DNA of 64,000 bases from the NCBI GenBank assembly GCA_015179125.1, contig WHVA01000063.1, positions 62,001 through 126,000 of the forward strand. The letters are read 5' to 3'. How positions within the stretch are numbered: position 1 is the first letter of the stretch; every line of letters begins with the position of its first letter. The notes beneath the pieces were generated by a model, which saw only the letters and a list, made by a program, of their open reading frames with translations, did no database searches and was not told the DNA's origin. The stretch comes from Gautieria morchelliformis. Taxonomy: Eukaryota > Basidiomycota > Agaricomycetes > Gomphales > Gomphaceae. The position numbers and the translations under genes are program-made. Below are positions 1 to 10,691 of this stretch, piece by piece.

Positions 1-119
1 TATGAGTTGACTAGAGGAATGTTTGAAAAGCCTTTCCCCAGTTATATTAACAGCATACAGATACTGTTAATTCCTCAAATGTGTTTTTACATGTTGTCAA
101 GACAAAAAGAAAAGACTAG

Positions 120-460
120 GGCTGGTTGAGCAGCCTTCCTTGGCTGGTTGAACAGCCGTTCCCCTACAGCGCACGTTGCGCTATCGTCCGGGTGGACGAT
201 GGCGAGGCGTCCTCCCATCCCACGATCATCCAGTGCTCCTGGTCTATCGGAGCACGGAGAATGTCAGCGGCCCCTTGTCTCGGGGCCGTTGTTCGCGTTG
301 TGGACGTTGACGGGTCAACGTCCATCCCATCTTTGGGGGGCATCATCTTCGTGGGTAGATGATGGTGGTGGTTGCTTCCAAGAAGCGATGCGCCCTCGGA
401 AAGATCCGAGGTGAAAATTTAACCGCGCCGTGGCCGGCGCCTCACGTGGTCTGCACGTGA
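120..460. repeat. Train of twelve short hairpins in the non-coding end of the Gypsy element
   Basis: Successive perfect stems with short loops: 120-135, 142-157, 169-181, 183-200 (7-bp stem), 204-214, 233-255 (7 bp), 269-287 (6 bp), 302-323 (10-bp stem, 2-nt loop), 341-364 (8 bp), 374-386, 394-411 (7 bp) and 442-460 (7 bp). They follow one another with almost no spacer. This is the 3' untranslated/LTR side of the element. Confidence 0.8.
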
Positions 461-469
461 CAGACACGT

Positions 470-988
470 CTAGCGGCATCTGGGGAGGTCACGTGGCTTG
501 CCCACCCCCCGAAGCTCTAGGTAGCTATCCAGGGCTTCAAGGTCCTTGCAGGACGACATAGGTTCCCATGTCACGTCGCCTAGGGTCCAACAGACCTGGA
601 ATTCCAGGTCCGTCGAGTTTATCCATCGATGTGCGATAATCTCGTCGACGAGCCACTCCTCGTCGTCATTTGCTCCGAAGTCATAAAATGACTTGGCCTC
701 ACGACGAGGGAAACAATTCGTCGTTGTTAGCCTCGTATCGCCGTACGAGGCTGGAATGGAAGATGGTGAAATGCGACGGCTTTTCAGTTCGTCGGGAAGA
801 TCGAGGGTCACCGTCGAGGCGTCGTTGTGAGCCTCGAGGACACGGTATGGTCCGATGTACCGCGGGACTAGCTTTCTGGCTCTTCCTTTCGGGAGAGTTA
901 GGTTTTGTGGTGAAAGGTAGACGTGGTCGTTGGCCGCGTACCTGTCGCTCGCCATACGTTTCTTATTTGCGTGAAACGTTTGCGTCAC
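470..988 (-). CDS. Integrase C-terminus with chromodomain (fossil)
   Basis: The first part carries the GPY/F-type module (LVPRYIGPYRVLEAHND). The last about 60 residues form a chromodomain: EEWLVDEIIAHRWINSTDLE, then FQVCWTLGDVTWEP with the aromatic cage positions, and an LDSYLE-like helix. In chromoviruses this domain is thought to steer integration to marked chromatin. The stop lies at 470, followed by the hairpin-rich non-coding end at 120-460. Confidence 0.8.
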   Translation of the reverse strand: MTQTFHANKKRMASDRYAANDHVYLSPQNLTLPKGRARKLVPRYIGPYRVLEAHNDASTVTLDLPDELKSRRISPSSIPASYGDTRLTTTNCFPRREAKSFYDFGANDDEEWLVDEIIAHRWINSTDLEFQVCWTLGDVTWEPMSSCKDLEALDSYLELRGVGKPRDLPRCR

Positions 989-1924
989 TCAATGCTCTAT
1001 GATTGCATCGTGTGCCGCCATCAGGTTCCATTTTGCCTGATGTGCGAATCGGGCCACCCCCTTGAACGGGGTGTCCGCGGATATGGGGAGGTCTATCCGC
1101 GGCATATAGCCATGGTTCAGCTCGAAAGGTGCGAATCCTGTGGTCGCGCTGATGTTGCTGTTGAGGGCGACCTCAACCATTGGGCATTTCACTGCCCAAT
1201 CCTTCTGATCGTCTCTGATGACCGTGCGCAATATCTGGCCGATCGAGCGGTTTGCCCGCTCGGTGGCTCCATCCGTTTGTGGATGGAACATGAGGAGCTT
1301 AGTCCCCATGAGTTGCTGGAGTTCACGCCAGAAGATCGACGTGAACTTTGAGTCTCTGTCCGAGACGATGGAGTCGGGAACTCCATGCAGTCGGATGACC
1401 TCTTTCAGAAACAGCCAGGCTACTCCCTTGGCTGACACGCTCGTCGTGGTTGGTACGAGGTGTACGAGCAAAGTTAGTCAGTCGATGACTACCATCAGGT
1501 AGTCACAGTCGTTGGATTTGGGCAGGGGCCCCATGAAGTCGATGCCGATCGACTGCCATGGCCTATCCGGAATGGGTAGGCTGTGTAGTAGGCCTTTGGG
1601 CCGTTGTGGCCTGGTTTTCGTCATCTGACACCTCGCGCACGATGTGCAGAATGCTTCTATGTCTGGGTTCATGCCCGGCCACCAATATGCTCTTCGAACG
1701 TAGTTCGAAGTCTTCAGATGGCCGTAGTGGCCGACTATCTGATGTGCCCGATCAATGATAATTTCGATCAGCCTCCTTCCCCCTTGAAGAACAGAGCGGG
1801 GGATGGCAATGACGTCTCTCTTGAGCTGATTCTTAGTCCAGATCAGGCCGTCCCAGATCCCGAATCTCGGGTGCGCATCCGGGTGCACCATGATCTTTGT
1901 GAACATGGTGTCCCTATGGTACAC
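989..1924 (-). CDS. Integrase region of the Ty3/Gypsy element (fossil)
   Basis: The HHCC zinc-binding domain is visible as AHQIVGHYGHLKTSNYVRRA followed by CTSCARCQ. The catalytic core follows with IDFMGPLPKS, SDRDSKFTS and the block TDGATERANRSIGQILR, which hold the D,D-35-E style residues. The family enzyme inserts the cDNA. Downstream the frame is continued by the GPY/F and chromodomain region at 470-988. Confidence 0.8.
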
Positions 1925-1947
1925 GTCTCGTAGGACCTTAGACAGGT

Positions 1948-3792
1948 CTACGCCTTGCTCGACGATCTGGCGCAGGGGTGCGCCATCATTCCCTGTGGCG
2001 ATGGCTCTGATGTCATCGTCATCGTCGCGGCGACGTTTGCGGGCTCTGGTGAGCCCTCGTTTAATGCGGCGGCTTCCATTACTCTCGCCTCTGTCTTCTC
2101 AGCGAGGCGTTTAGAGTGTCTTGTCGCCGCTGTTCGCAGCTCGACATACCGGTCGGTGGGCAATAACTCACCGTCTGGGTCTAAATGCGCATCCGCGTTC
2201 ATGAAGACGTGGTCCGGGTGATTGTCATCACTTGTGTCGCTCTCGTAGTAGCGCGACAGGCAGTCCGCTACCTTGTTCTCTACACCATCTACATGAACGG
2301 TGTTGAAATTGAACCGGGATAGAAACTCCCACCATCTGACCTGTCGGTCAGATAGGCTCTTTTGGGTCTCGAAGTACTCGAGCCCCTTGTGGTCTGTGAC
2401 GAGGGTGAACCTTCGCCCCAGCAGTTTGTCCTCCCATTTCATGAGAGCCTCGAGCACTGCGATCATCTCGTGCTCGTGAGTCCGGTAGTGTTGCTGAGCA
2501 ACGCTGAACTTCTTTGACAAGAAGCCGGCTGGTCGACCAGTTTTCCAGTCAGGACCTTGGCCGTAGACCACACCGACGCCGGCTTTTGATCCGTCGGTGA
2601 TCACCCAGATCGGCTCTGGGCATCTTGCGTCTACTGGATGCAGGATCGGGGCCTTACAGGCCAACACCTTAATGCTTTGCCAGCATTTGTCGAGCAGTGG
2701 TGTCCATTCGAATGGACAGTTATTACGCGCACAGCCCGATAGCGGGGTGGTATATGCGCTAACATCCGGCATGTAGTGTGCCAGATACTGTACGAGCCCA
2801 AGGAAACACTGGATGTCGTTGAACGTCCGTGGCCTGCGCCACTCGCGGATGCGTTGCATCTTATCCTCGTCGGCATGTACCCCTCGGCCATCGATCATAT
2901 GGCTGAGGCACTCCATTCGGATGGAGTAGAGGTCCACCTTTTTCTTGCTCAGAAAGAGGTGGTTCTTCCTCAGTCTGTCAAAGACGATGTAGAGGTGTTC
3001 TTCATGCTCTTGTATTGAGAGCGAGAATATGAAGATGTCGTCCATGTATACATGGACGAAGCGGCCTATGCAGTCACGGAAAATGGCTGTCATCAGCCGT
3101 TGGAATGTTGATGGGGCGTTACAGTCCCCCATCTGTATCACCTGGCTCCTGAAGGTGCCGAGGATCGTGGCAAAGGCTGTCTTTGCTACGTGATCTGGAT
3201 GGATCCGGATCTGCTCGTATGCTTCTGACATATCGAGTTTAGTTCGATATTGGCAGCGAGCCATGTCGCTGCGTATGATATCCTGATCCGGGAAGGGCGT
3301 GACGTCCTTCACCGTGTTTTCGTTCTGCTGGCGCAGATCGAACACGGTTCTCAACGTACCGTTCTTCTTCGGCACACACAGCATGGGCACTGCCTGCTGC
3401 GCTACTGCCGGAATCCACCACTTTGCAGTGGTGTATCGTTCTATCTTTGCCGACAGTTCCTCTCGGAAGTGTTCGGGGCATTTTGGTAGTCGATACCGCA
3501 TGTGCTTGTTGGGATCGATGAGGTTGATCTCATGGTTGATCTCCCGCAGTGGCGAGAGTTCTAATGGAATTCCACTGACTAGGTCAGTGATTCTTTCCAT
3601 CCATTCCTCGCGGAGGTGAGGAAGGTCATCATCCGTGGTAGTGGTTGGCTTAGAAGCCATTAGGCGCTGTTGGCGTCTATTAGGTCCCGTGGCGCACGGG
3701 CCCGCTTTCCTCTTTCCCATCGCTTTCACCGTTAGGTGAGAGCGTCTCTCCCTACGGCTGTAGGGTGAGTTCGAGGAGGAGTCGTCCTGCAA
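1948..3792 (-). CDS. Reverse transcriptase-RNase H region of the Ty3/Gypsy element (fossil)
   Basis: A long reading frame with the Ty3-type RT blocks in order: VPKKNGTLRTVFDLRQQN, the palm motif YMDDIFIFS, and FLGLVQYLAHYMPDVS of the thumb/connection. The RNase H domain follows, with ITDGSKAGVGVVYGQ, EHEMIAVLEALMKWE and TDHKGLEYF. In the family this enzyme copies the element RNA into DNA inside particles. The YMDD codons sit inside a perfect 22-bp palindrome at 3038-3059. The frame is the longest open stretch of this element. Confidence 0.85.
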   Translation of the reverse strand: MQDDSSSNSPYSRRERRSHLTVKAMGKRKAGPCATGPNRRQQRLMASKPTTTTDDDLPHLREEWMERITDLVSGIPLELSPLREINHEINLIDPNKHMRYRLPKCPEHFREELSAKIERYTTAKWWIPAVAQQAVPMLCVPKKNGTLRTVFDLRQQNENTVKDVTPFPDQDIIRSDMARCQYRTKLDMSEAYEQIRIHPDHVAKTAFATILGTFRSQVIQMGDCNAPSTFQRLMTAIFRDCIGRFVHVYMDDIFIFSLSIQEHEEHLYIVFDRLRKNHLFLSKKKVDLYSIRMECLSHMIDGRGVHADEDKMQRIREWRRPRTFNDIQCFLGLVQYLAHYMPDVSAYTTPLSGCARNNCPFEWTPLLDKCWQSIKVLACKAPILHPVDARCPEPIWVITDGSKAGVGVVYGQGPDWKTGRPAGFLSKKFSVAQQHYRTHEHEMIAVLEALMKWEDKLLGRRFTLVTDHKGLEYFETQKSLSDRQVRWWEFLSRFNFNTVHVDGVENKVADCLSRYYESDTSDDNHPDHVFMNADAHLDPDGELLPTDRYVELRTAATRHSKRLAEKTEARVMEAAALNEGSPEPANVAATMTMTSEPSPQGMMAHPCARSSSKA

Positions 3793-3848
3793 CTCGTCCT
3801 CCTGGCTTCAATGAGTCAGGTTCGGCTTCGGCGCTTGGGTGATCCTGC

Positions 3849-4154
3849 TCACCCGTGGCCCTTTGTCCTCGTTCTTGATTCGTCGTCGTCGAATGAGACC
3901 TTGCCCGTGGGGATCACCTCGTTTCCCTTGCGGATCGTCCCTGGGCTCGAGAAGTCCAGGGTTATGCCGAATCTCCTTAGGAACGGTGTCCCTAAGATCG
4001 CGTCGTAATATTCGATGTTTGTTACATCGAAGTATTCGTCGTATGTCTCACGACCAAACTTGATGGTCGTGTTCGTTCCATAGTTGATCGTGGAACGGCT
4101 GCCTATGCAGGCCAGCTGCAGCGCGATTGGTTGCTCCAGGGAGAACGTGTTCAT
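3849..4154 (-). CDS. Aspartic protease region of the Ty3/Gypsy element (fossil)
   Basis: A short region between gag and reverse transcriptase with the run YYDAILGTPFLRRFGITLDF, which is the C-terminal signature of retropepsin-like proteases (ILGxPFL). The family enzyme matures the Gag-Pol polyprotein. The position between Gag and RT fits the Ty3/Gypsy order. The N-terminal active-site part probably lies in the neighbouring frame near 4150-4300, where a weak DTG-like context was looked for but not seen clearly. Confidence 0.6.
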   Translation of the reverse strand: MNTFSLEQPIALQLACIGSRSTINYGTNTTIKFGRETYDEYFDVTNIEYYDAILGTPFLRRFGITLDFSSPGTIRKGNEVIPTGKVSFDDDESRTRTKGHG

Positions 4155-4233
4155 TCCTGTAGCTCGCGTGAATTCAGGGGACAGCAGTACCCCTTCGCTG
4201 CCGCTACTAGCAGGCAGTGGGCCTTTACGCCGT

Positions 4234-6939
4234 TTATTTCCCAGTACCCCGATAGGGTACGGTTCTCACTACGCAGACGCGTTGGCCGCATTCTGTGTTT
4301 GCTTCGGTGGTGATACACCGGCTCGGCTGCCTTGTCTGGCGTGACCGATGTGCGTGCCGCCATGACTTTCGTGGCGGTTTCGTCTTCCAGCGCGAATCTA
4401 ATCGCGCTGGACCTGTAGGTGGTGTCCTCCACCTCTTCGTCCCATTCATAGTATTGGGACGGCTCAGGGTCCCACTCTTCAGCGGGCGTGTCTCCGTTAT
4501 CCGGAGTGTCGTTGGGTTGGGGATCACCCTCCCCTCTTCATCAATCTGTTGAAGAGAGTTTTGATCGGGATCCGTCTCCGGATCCTCAGCTTCACCGTCG
4601 TGCCTCACGGCCGCTGTCCTTATACCGGACCTAAGCCGGGGGCATTCTGCCTTCTTGTGGCCAGGTTGGCCGCATTCAAAGCATGTGGCGTTGCCTTGGC
4701 TGCCGCTGGGCCTGTTGTTGGGCCGGCCCGACGTTTTCGTCGGTGGGGCAGGTCGCGGGGACGACCCTGACGCTTGAGGCTGTTTAGCTTCAGGCGGGCG
4801 TCCAGCTTGTGCTGGGCGTGAGGGCGGTAGCCGTTGACCTGTTCCGCTTCTTGTGAACAGGCTGGGCCTGGTCAGGCCCGTTTGTGTCAACGGCTTGCTC
4901 CCTGTGAGCCGGGTGGCGCTCGCCGTTGCTGCTGCGCTTTCTGCGCGGCGCATCCCCATGTTGTATCGGGATGCCTTCTCGATCATCCGGGCCGTCTCGA
5001 AGAGTTGCTCTATGGAGCTGCTCTCGGCATTATAGCCCTTTTTGAGGACCTCGTTCGCAGCATTTCGCGTAGCGCCGATACGAACCGTCTCCGGAACGTG
5101 TACTCGTCTGGTGGCTGTATCATACGTGCCGCGTACTTCGTGAGCTCGTTCAGCATCTCCTGAACGGTTTTCATGCCTTGCGTGACCGCGTCGAATTTAT
5201 TTGATGCGTGATGGGTGATGGTACGTCAGTGTGTGCAGGAACCTCTTTTGAAGGCCTTGCATCACAGATTCCAGCGTCCAGCTGCGGACCTGGCAATCGA
5301 AGCGTTCAACGTTTCGAAGGAACCATTCCTGGGCTTCGCCGGTGAGGCGAGTGCCCACATAGCCAACCTGCGTGTCAATGCTGGTGGGCCCTAGGAGGCA
5401 GTTCATTTTTAGCCATCGTAGGATGGCTGCCACGAAGATTTCAAACTCTTCGAGGTCCGATCCCCCTGCATATGGCTCGGGGTGGGCCAACTTTACGCCG
5501 GCCTTCGCTAGCACAGACTTCTCTGGGTCTGTGTCCGCGGCGCCTGCTAACGCCACGTGGATCATCCATGTGATCCCGTCGTACGGCTCTATTGGTACAA
5601 CGTCGGCCTGGTCAGGGATTCCCTGGCCTTCCGTTGGGGCCATGGATCGCTCGCGCGGTTGTGACGCCGTGTGGGGCAGGCTGTTATATGCCCTGATGGG
5701 CCCCGGGCCTGGATCGGGCTCGGGATCGGGAGCATTTTGTGCTCTCGGTTCCGGGGGCGTTTTGTGCCTGGTGTCCCCGGTCAGTCCCACGTTGCGGATC
5801 CGTAACCTGCTGTTGTAGGCAGCGCGCGCTTGCCGTGCGTCCTGTACGGCTTGCGTGAGCTGCTCATCGGGCAGCTGAGCGGGTGGCTGTGGGCCACCGT
5901 CTCTTCGGCGTTCTTTGCTAGTAGCTCAAGTGCCCGTGTGTGGCGGCGCGCGGCTGCGGCTTCTTTACGCTGCCAGTGTGCGACTTCGAGTTCTAAGCTC
6001 TCGGTCGTCATTTCAGAGTCAGGCTCTGAGGCGACCTGATCCCTAACGATCTGTTGGATCGTTTTACAGCTGTCCGTTGGGGCAGCCGGTTGCTCCTGAG
6101 GTTCGTTCCCGAACCTTACGTCCTGTTCGACCGGGACGGCTGGCGGCGGCATTCGCTGTTTGTCTCGCTCCTTTCGGCGCGCGTCGCGACTGCGTTCGTT
6201 AGCTGCGGACTGTCGCGAGCTCGGACGAGTTGCGTCGCGTTCCCCGTGTGGGCGGAGTGCTTTCTGGATGTCCTCCAGCGTGGCTGCGTCTTGCAGCCTG
6301 ACCTCCTCTGCCTGGTGGAGTTCCTTGCCGATTGCCATTAGGGCGGCGGTGGCGTTGTCAAGCTACGATGCCAGCTGATCGTGCTTGTGGCGCGTCAGCG
6401 TACTTCGGTGCAGCGCAGCCTGCACCTGTTTGTTCAGGGCCTCTGCCATCTCGTGGTCGATGGCGTGAGCCCTCGAGCTCTTGCGACTAGAGCTTGAGTA
6501 TTCCGAGTCCTGACCATCGTCTGGGGCTCGTCTCTTCTGCCGTCGTCCTCCTTCAGGGACGATCATTGTCGCTCTACTTCGTGAGCGTCGGTTTGAGTCG
6601 TGGCTTTGTGCCCGTCTCGACGTTGTTGCTCTACCGTCTGACGATGGCGAGACTTCTCTGCCCTTTCCTTTGTCCTTGGGCAGAGGGAGATGGGGGGGGC
6701 GGTGCCGGCTCATTGCTCGGCGTCGTCTCTTCTTTGGCCACGCTCGACGAGACGTGGTCAGGGTTTTCCTCGTCCTCTACTGAGGGGACGAGGGCGGTGA
6801 GATCTACGATCTCTCCTTCTTCTATCGTCCTGTTCTCTTGGTCCAGGATAGCGTCAGCCATCGTGTCACTGGGCTGCGCCTGGGGTGTGGACCTCGAGAT
6901 CGTCGCTCGTGTCCGTCTTTGACTGCGTGGAATCATCAT
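4234..6939 (-). CDS. Gag region of the Ty3/Gypsy element (fossil)
   Basis: Capsid and nucleocapsid part of the chromovirus at 120-7250, spread over several frames. The distal part holds a CCHC zinc knuckle of the form CFECGQPGHKKAEC near 4660-4690, preceded by a proline- and serine-rich linker. The middle part (about 5200-5790) resembles the capsid-like retrotransposon gag domain, with the run EAQEWFLRNVERF. The N-terminal part is charged and low in complexity. In the family this protein forms the virus-like particle and binds the element RNA. It is treated here as a relic. Confidence 0.7.
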
Positions 6940-7283
6940 GCTCGCAGCCGACAGTAGAAGGTCTACTGGAGGGTCTCAACGATGTTTAGTCGTCGACGCA
7001 GCGATCTTTTTCAAGATTGCTTCGAATCCACTATCGGTTGGTCGCGTGGCGATCAACCGCAGGATAGTTCAAAAAGGTGTAAAGATATCTATCTTAAGCC
7101 TCAGGTCACAAGAGCACGACAGAACTTGACCAATGTGTGGTATTCTGATGCTACGTAGTGACAGTGTAAGGGTAAGATGCGATGGGGGCCGCTGGCTGGT
7201 TCCCACGCATAAACTATACAGTGGGTCCCTAAGGGGCCCACTGGGATTATGTAATAACTAATGTACATGTAGATACACGGGTT

Positions 7284-8413
7284 ATTTACAGTTCGTCAGC
7301 AGGGTCATCTGCAAGGTAGGGCTCAAAATAATCCAGAGCCGTTCCCTTGAGGAAGGACAAAACGTAGTTCACTTTTGTAGAACCATCTCAGAATGCTTGG
7401 GGTTTGGCATGGAAGTTCAGCGTGCACTGGAGAAGAAATCCTTGGAGCTTTTTCTGGGTCCGAGCCATCAAACTGGTTGGGTTCCCGGAGTTTAGCCTTC
7501 AAGTCACTTCAGTCTCCACCACCACCAAGCCCATTGTCGGCGAGCCTTTCCAAAGCCATGAGCAATCGCCCAACCTGTTCCTCGCCATTTGCCCCTGCAT
7601 TCGGGTTGGGATTAGGTCTCGGGCCTGCTACTTCAGGATTGGAATTATGCTTGGAACCGGATTTGGAATTATCGGCACCTCCACCACCATCGCCAGGATC
7701 ACTCGGATCGGGGGGTTCAGCGCTCGGTTCTTTGGGAACTTCGCTGACATGCCCTCGGCCAGCACCAATTACTCGGCGCCGGGGTGTGGGTTGAACTGAC
7801 GGGGGGTTGGAATACCAGTGACGGAATGGGGGGTTTTCCAGGATGCTCGAAGCACCTCGTGCACACCTAGCTTCAATTGTCGGCGTTACGTGGCTGCCTT
7901 TGGCATGGGTGTAAGATCGGGTGATCGGCATTCTGAACAAAGAGTGTAGGGAGTTCAGATATACTGTTAAGGTTGTGTTTGTACTGCAGTTCGGCTATAC
8001 CAGGGAACTCAGGTCTCGGGTCGGAGGGCTTGGCTTCAACCTCTTGGGTTGCACCCACTCTATGTTCCGCCCTGATTTCGGGAGCGGTCTCGGCTATAAG
8101 CCGAGATACCGGTTTCGATATCAAGCAGAGGGTCTCAAGTATGATAAGCTAATTTGATATCTGAACTGAGGAGCTACTGTACATGGACTGGAGGTCTATA
8201 TAGTAAAGTAGCGTGCAGGGTCGCGAAGAGAACATGATTGGATCAACGGTCAGGGGAAACAAGGGTCAGGCAAACAGGGAACTAACGAGAAAAGGGAATC
8301 AGGGGTGATGGGAAGTGCGAAGGGAAACCCGAAGGAAGCCGAGAATAACCTGAGGTTCCCAAATGAGAGCCGAAGCCAAGCTTCGTTCTGGATTCGGGAT
8401 TGGGTCATAACAA
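7284..8413 (-). mobile_element. Second Ty3/Gypsy element, 5' fragment (LTR/leader and gag N-part)
   Basis: On the minus strand the region 7290-7940 encodes a Gag of the type common in basidiomycete Gypsy elements: an acidic, proline-rich linker (VPKEPSAEPPDPSDPGD), an Asn-Pro-rich run, and then a capsid-like block near 7290-7500 (NQFDGSDPEK, LKGTALDYFEPYLADDP). Upstream, 7940-8413 looks like leader plus LTR, beginning on the minus strand with TGTTATGACCC at 8413 and including a TATATAG box near 8195. Everything downstream of gag is missing from this copy. It is broken and incomplete, and probably old. Confidence 0.6.
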
Positions 8414-8848
8414 GCATGAGCAATGGCTTTCAAAGGGGTCTGGGGGTTGTCATTTGTGCAGACCGCACACATAAGGAGGCTACATAGATAACAATTAGGA
8501 AGAATGAGGATGCAAGAAAGAAAAAGCGAATGTACAGGAAGCTACCATTTCAGGAGAAATGGCATTCATAGGCATAAAGTAAGAGTGTGTTCAGCTTTCG
8601 TTGCTCTATGTCTACACCAAGCGGCGACGAAGAAGATAGGAGGAACTGAGTCCGCTTGCAGTTGTTTGTGCAGCTGTAATGAGTTACTCATATGCCTGCG
8701 TAAACAATAATTGTCAGCGCTGTGAAAAAGTTTGATTTTGTTTCGTGGGAGAAATGACAAATTACTCAGAGGAAAACGAAATTTTGGCAGAGGGCCTAAG
8801 ACAATTGTCACGTTTAAGACCCGCTTACCTAATGGTAGCGGGAATATA
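8414..8848. other. Unassigned stretch
   Basis: I see no gene or recognised element. Short ORFs on both strands show no family likeness. It separates the Gypsy fragment from the left piece of Helitron H0. Confidence 0.4.
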
Positions 8849-9067
8849 CAGACATAAATAAAATAGTAAAGGAAACCATATTTAAGCAGCTGCTGTCATT
8901 AATTTTAGCAAAGTCAGGATTATCTATTTTTCAAAAAAATGTCAAGAAAATGTCTAGTACATGTAATTTTAGCAAAGTTAGGATTAATCTATTTTTTGAA
9001 AAATGTCAAAAATGCACTGTACATTTATGTAAGCTGGAGCTGTCTCATAAAGTCAGGATAATTTATT

Positions 9068-9718
9068 CTGTGTTTAAATAGGTACATCTTTACACAGGGC
9101 AAACTCTGCCCCGGTCTGCCAGCTTAGTCGTCGCACCGACAGTTCCGCGCCTCTACGCTCTCGCACCTGCTCTTTCTCTCTTCTACAACCAGGGTACGCT
9201 TTACCCTCCGCCGCCGCTAATCCTCGTTCCGCTGAACGTCTTTTTTCCGCAGGCCTGAGTCCCGCTTCGGCACGGCTGGACCTGCATCATGTGGTTCATC
9301 ATCGTGTCTCAGCGGGAGGCTCACCCAGGCCCTTATTAGTTTTTGCGCCTGCATGCCTCATTCCTCGCTTGCTCGCATCGCACTCTTACCTTCGCACAGG
9401 TAATTACTCCATGGCCTGCTCGCCCCGCGCATACTAACTTCACAATCCAGCTTATTTGCACCTTTTTTGTCTCCCCTTCCCCCCTCTCTCTTCGTTCGCA
9501 TCCCTGTGCGGCACGACTGCTTTTTCCCCATGGGTTTTTTAATGCCTCGTGCCATCATCAGGTGCCCCATCGTCTTTCCCTTTCACTTTTGCATACTTGT
9601 ACTTTACCGCGTTCTGTATGGCGCTCGATAAAGTTTTTTCTCGCGCGGCGGCCTCACCCGGCGCCAACACCCCCTTTACTCACTGCTCTAAGCCTTTTGC
9701 TCCACTCAAGGAATTCGT
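9068..9718 (+). mobile_element. Solo Ngaro/DIRS-type terminal repeat
   Basis: A 651-bp insertion in H0, bounded by H0 sequence that is contiguous in sister Helitrons. It is an inverted, diverged copy of the terminal repeat of the Ngaro-like element next door (10011-10690). Shared stretches include GGCTTAGTC/GCTTAGTCGTCGCACCGACA, a GCACAGGTAA block, and the run CCATGGGTTTTTTAATGCC against CCACTGGGTTTTTTACTGCC. No coding sequence accompanies it, so it is the counterpart of a solo LTR. It looks old. Confidence 0.6.
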
Positions 9719-10010
9719 GATATCTATTTGCAAAAAAATGTCAAAAAAGTACAGTACATTGAAGCAGAAGCTGTTATTAATGCTCAGCCAAAGCCAGAGA
9801 AGCCCAGAGACTGACAGAGAAACCCAGAGCCCAGCCAAAGCCATAGTAAGCCAGCCACCAGTATAGCCAGAGAGGAGTGCCTGGTAAGCGGCTTTACAGT
9901 AAATAAAACAATAAGACAAACCACATTTAAAAGCAGAACCTATTGTCATTCATTTTAGAGGAAACTTATTGATATCTATTTTCGAAAAAAACCTGAAAAT
10001 TATAGATATC

Positions 10011-10690
10011 GAATCCTTGGGCCCGAGCCAGGTCAGCTTAGAGTGAGATATAGTGTGCTGGCGCCTAGCGAGGTCGCCACGGGAGAAAAGGTTTTGAGAG
10101 ACGTGTATGGTACAAGTATATAAGGAAAAAGGGGAAGGCGAGTGGTGCATGGGGTGGAGGGAGGGAGAAAAGACCTTATGGCGGCAGATGGCAGTAAAAA
10201 ACCCAGTGGGAAAAAGCCTAAGAGCCGTGCAGGGATACGAACAGGAGAGAGGGAGGGAGGGAGAGCCAAAAAAATGCAAACAGACTGTGTGGCGTTAGGG
10301 CGAGCGTGGTGAGCGAGCCAAAGGAAGGTGTTTTACCTGTGCGAGGCAGCGTGATGCGCATGTGGGCACCAAAAAACTGGGTGAGGCCGCTAAATAAGAT
10401 AGAATGGTCCCCCCACTGAGACACGTATGATGGCTCTCTGATGAGTGTCTGATGTGAGCGCGGACGCACTCAGCGGGATTCTATCACAAGTGTACGGCTA
10501 CGGTTCAGCGGCACTAGCGGCGCTGGGGAAGAGAGGTGATACATACCTTAATGTACAAGACAAGACAGGAATAAGAGAGGCAGGTTGAGGCTAAGAAACT
10601 GGGAGGCATAGGAGTGTCACGTGCGATGACTAAGCCATGAGCTCGGCAAGGGATTCGTCTGGTGTAAGTGCGTTCCTACTTAAACCCTGA
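10011..10690 (-). repeat. 3' terminal repeat (A2-B2) of the Ngaro-type element
   Basis: The outermost 94 bp (10011-10104) recur as a direct repeat at 10692-10785, just past the inner edge of this repeat. The whole 680-bp unit is related to the inverted solo copy at 9068-9718. It holds no coding sequence. Confidence 0.6.
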
Positions 10691-10691
10691 C

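Larger units (their letters stand above)
120..7250 (-). mobile_element. Ty3/Gypsy chromovirus, broken, hairpin-rich
   Basis: A Ty3/Gypsy LTR retrotransposon read on the minus strand. The parts lie in the usual order: gag with a CCHC knuckle, protease, reverse transcriptase-RNase H, integrase, then a C-terminal chromodomain, which marks the chromovirus branch. The coding region is split into several frames, so it is broken, with roughly a handful of breaks. I could not pair two LTRs. The stretches 1-470 and 6940-7250 are the places where they should lie, and one may run off the window. The element is unusual for its dense short hairpins in coding and non-coding parts alike. The right edge near 7250-7284 abuts a fragment of another Gypsy element, so this copy probably landed in or beside that one. 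Age is not datable without LTR pairs. Confidence 0.85.

Noticed and set aside
4834-5163. Plus-strand ORFs opposite the Gypsy gag and pol (also 5372-5818, 6054-6341, 3299-3619)
   Set aside because: Shadows of the minus-strand coding region, with no family likeness.
9343-9720. Plus-strand ORF of 125 residues and the similar minus-strand ORF at 9950-10279
   Set aside because: The likeness comes from the inverted Ngaro terminal repeats, which are non-coding.
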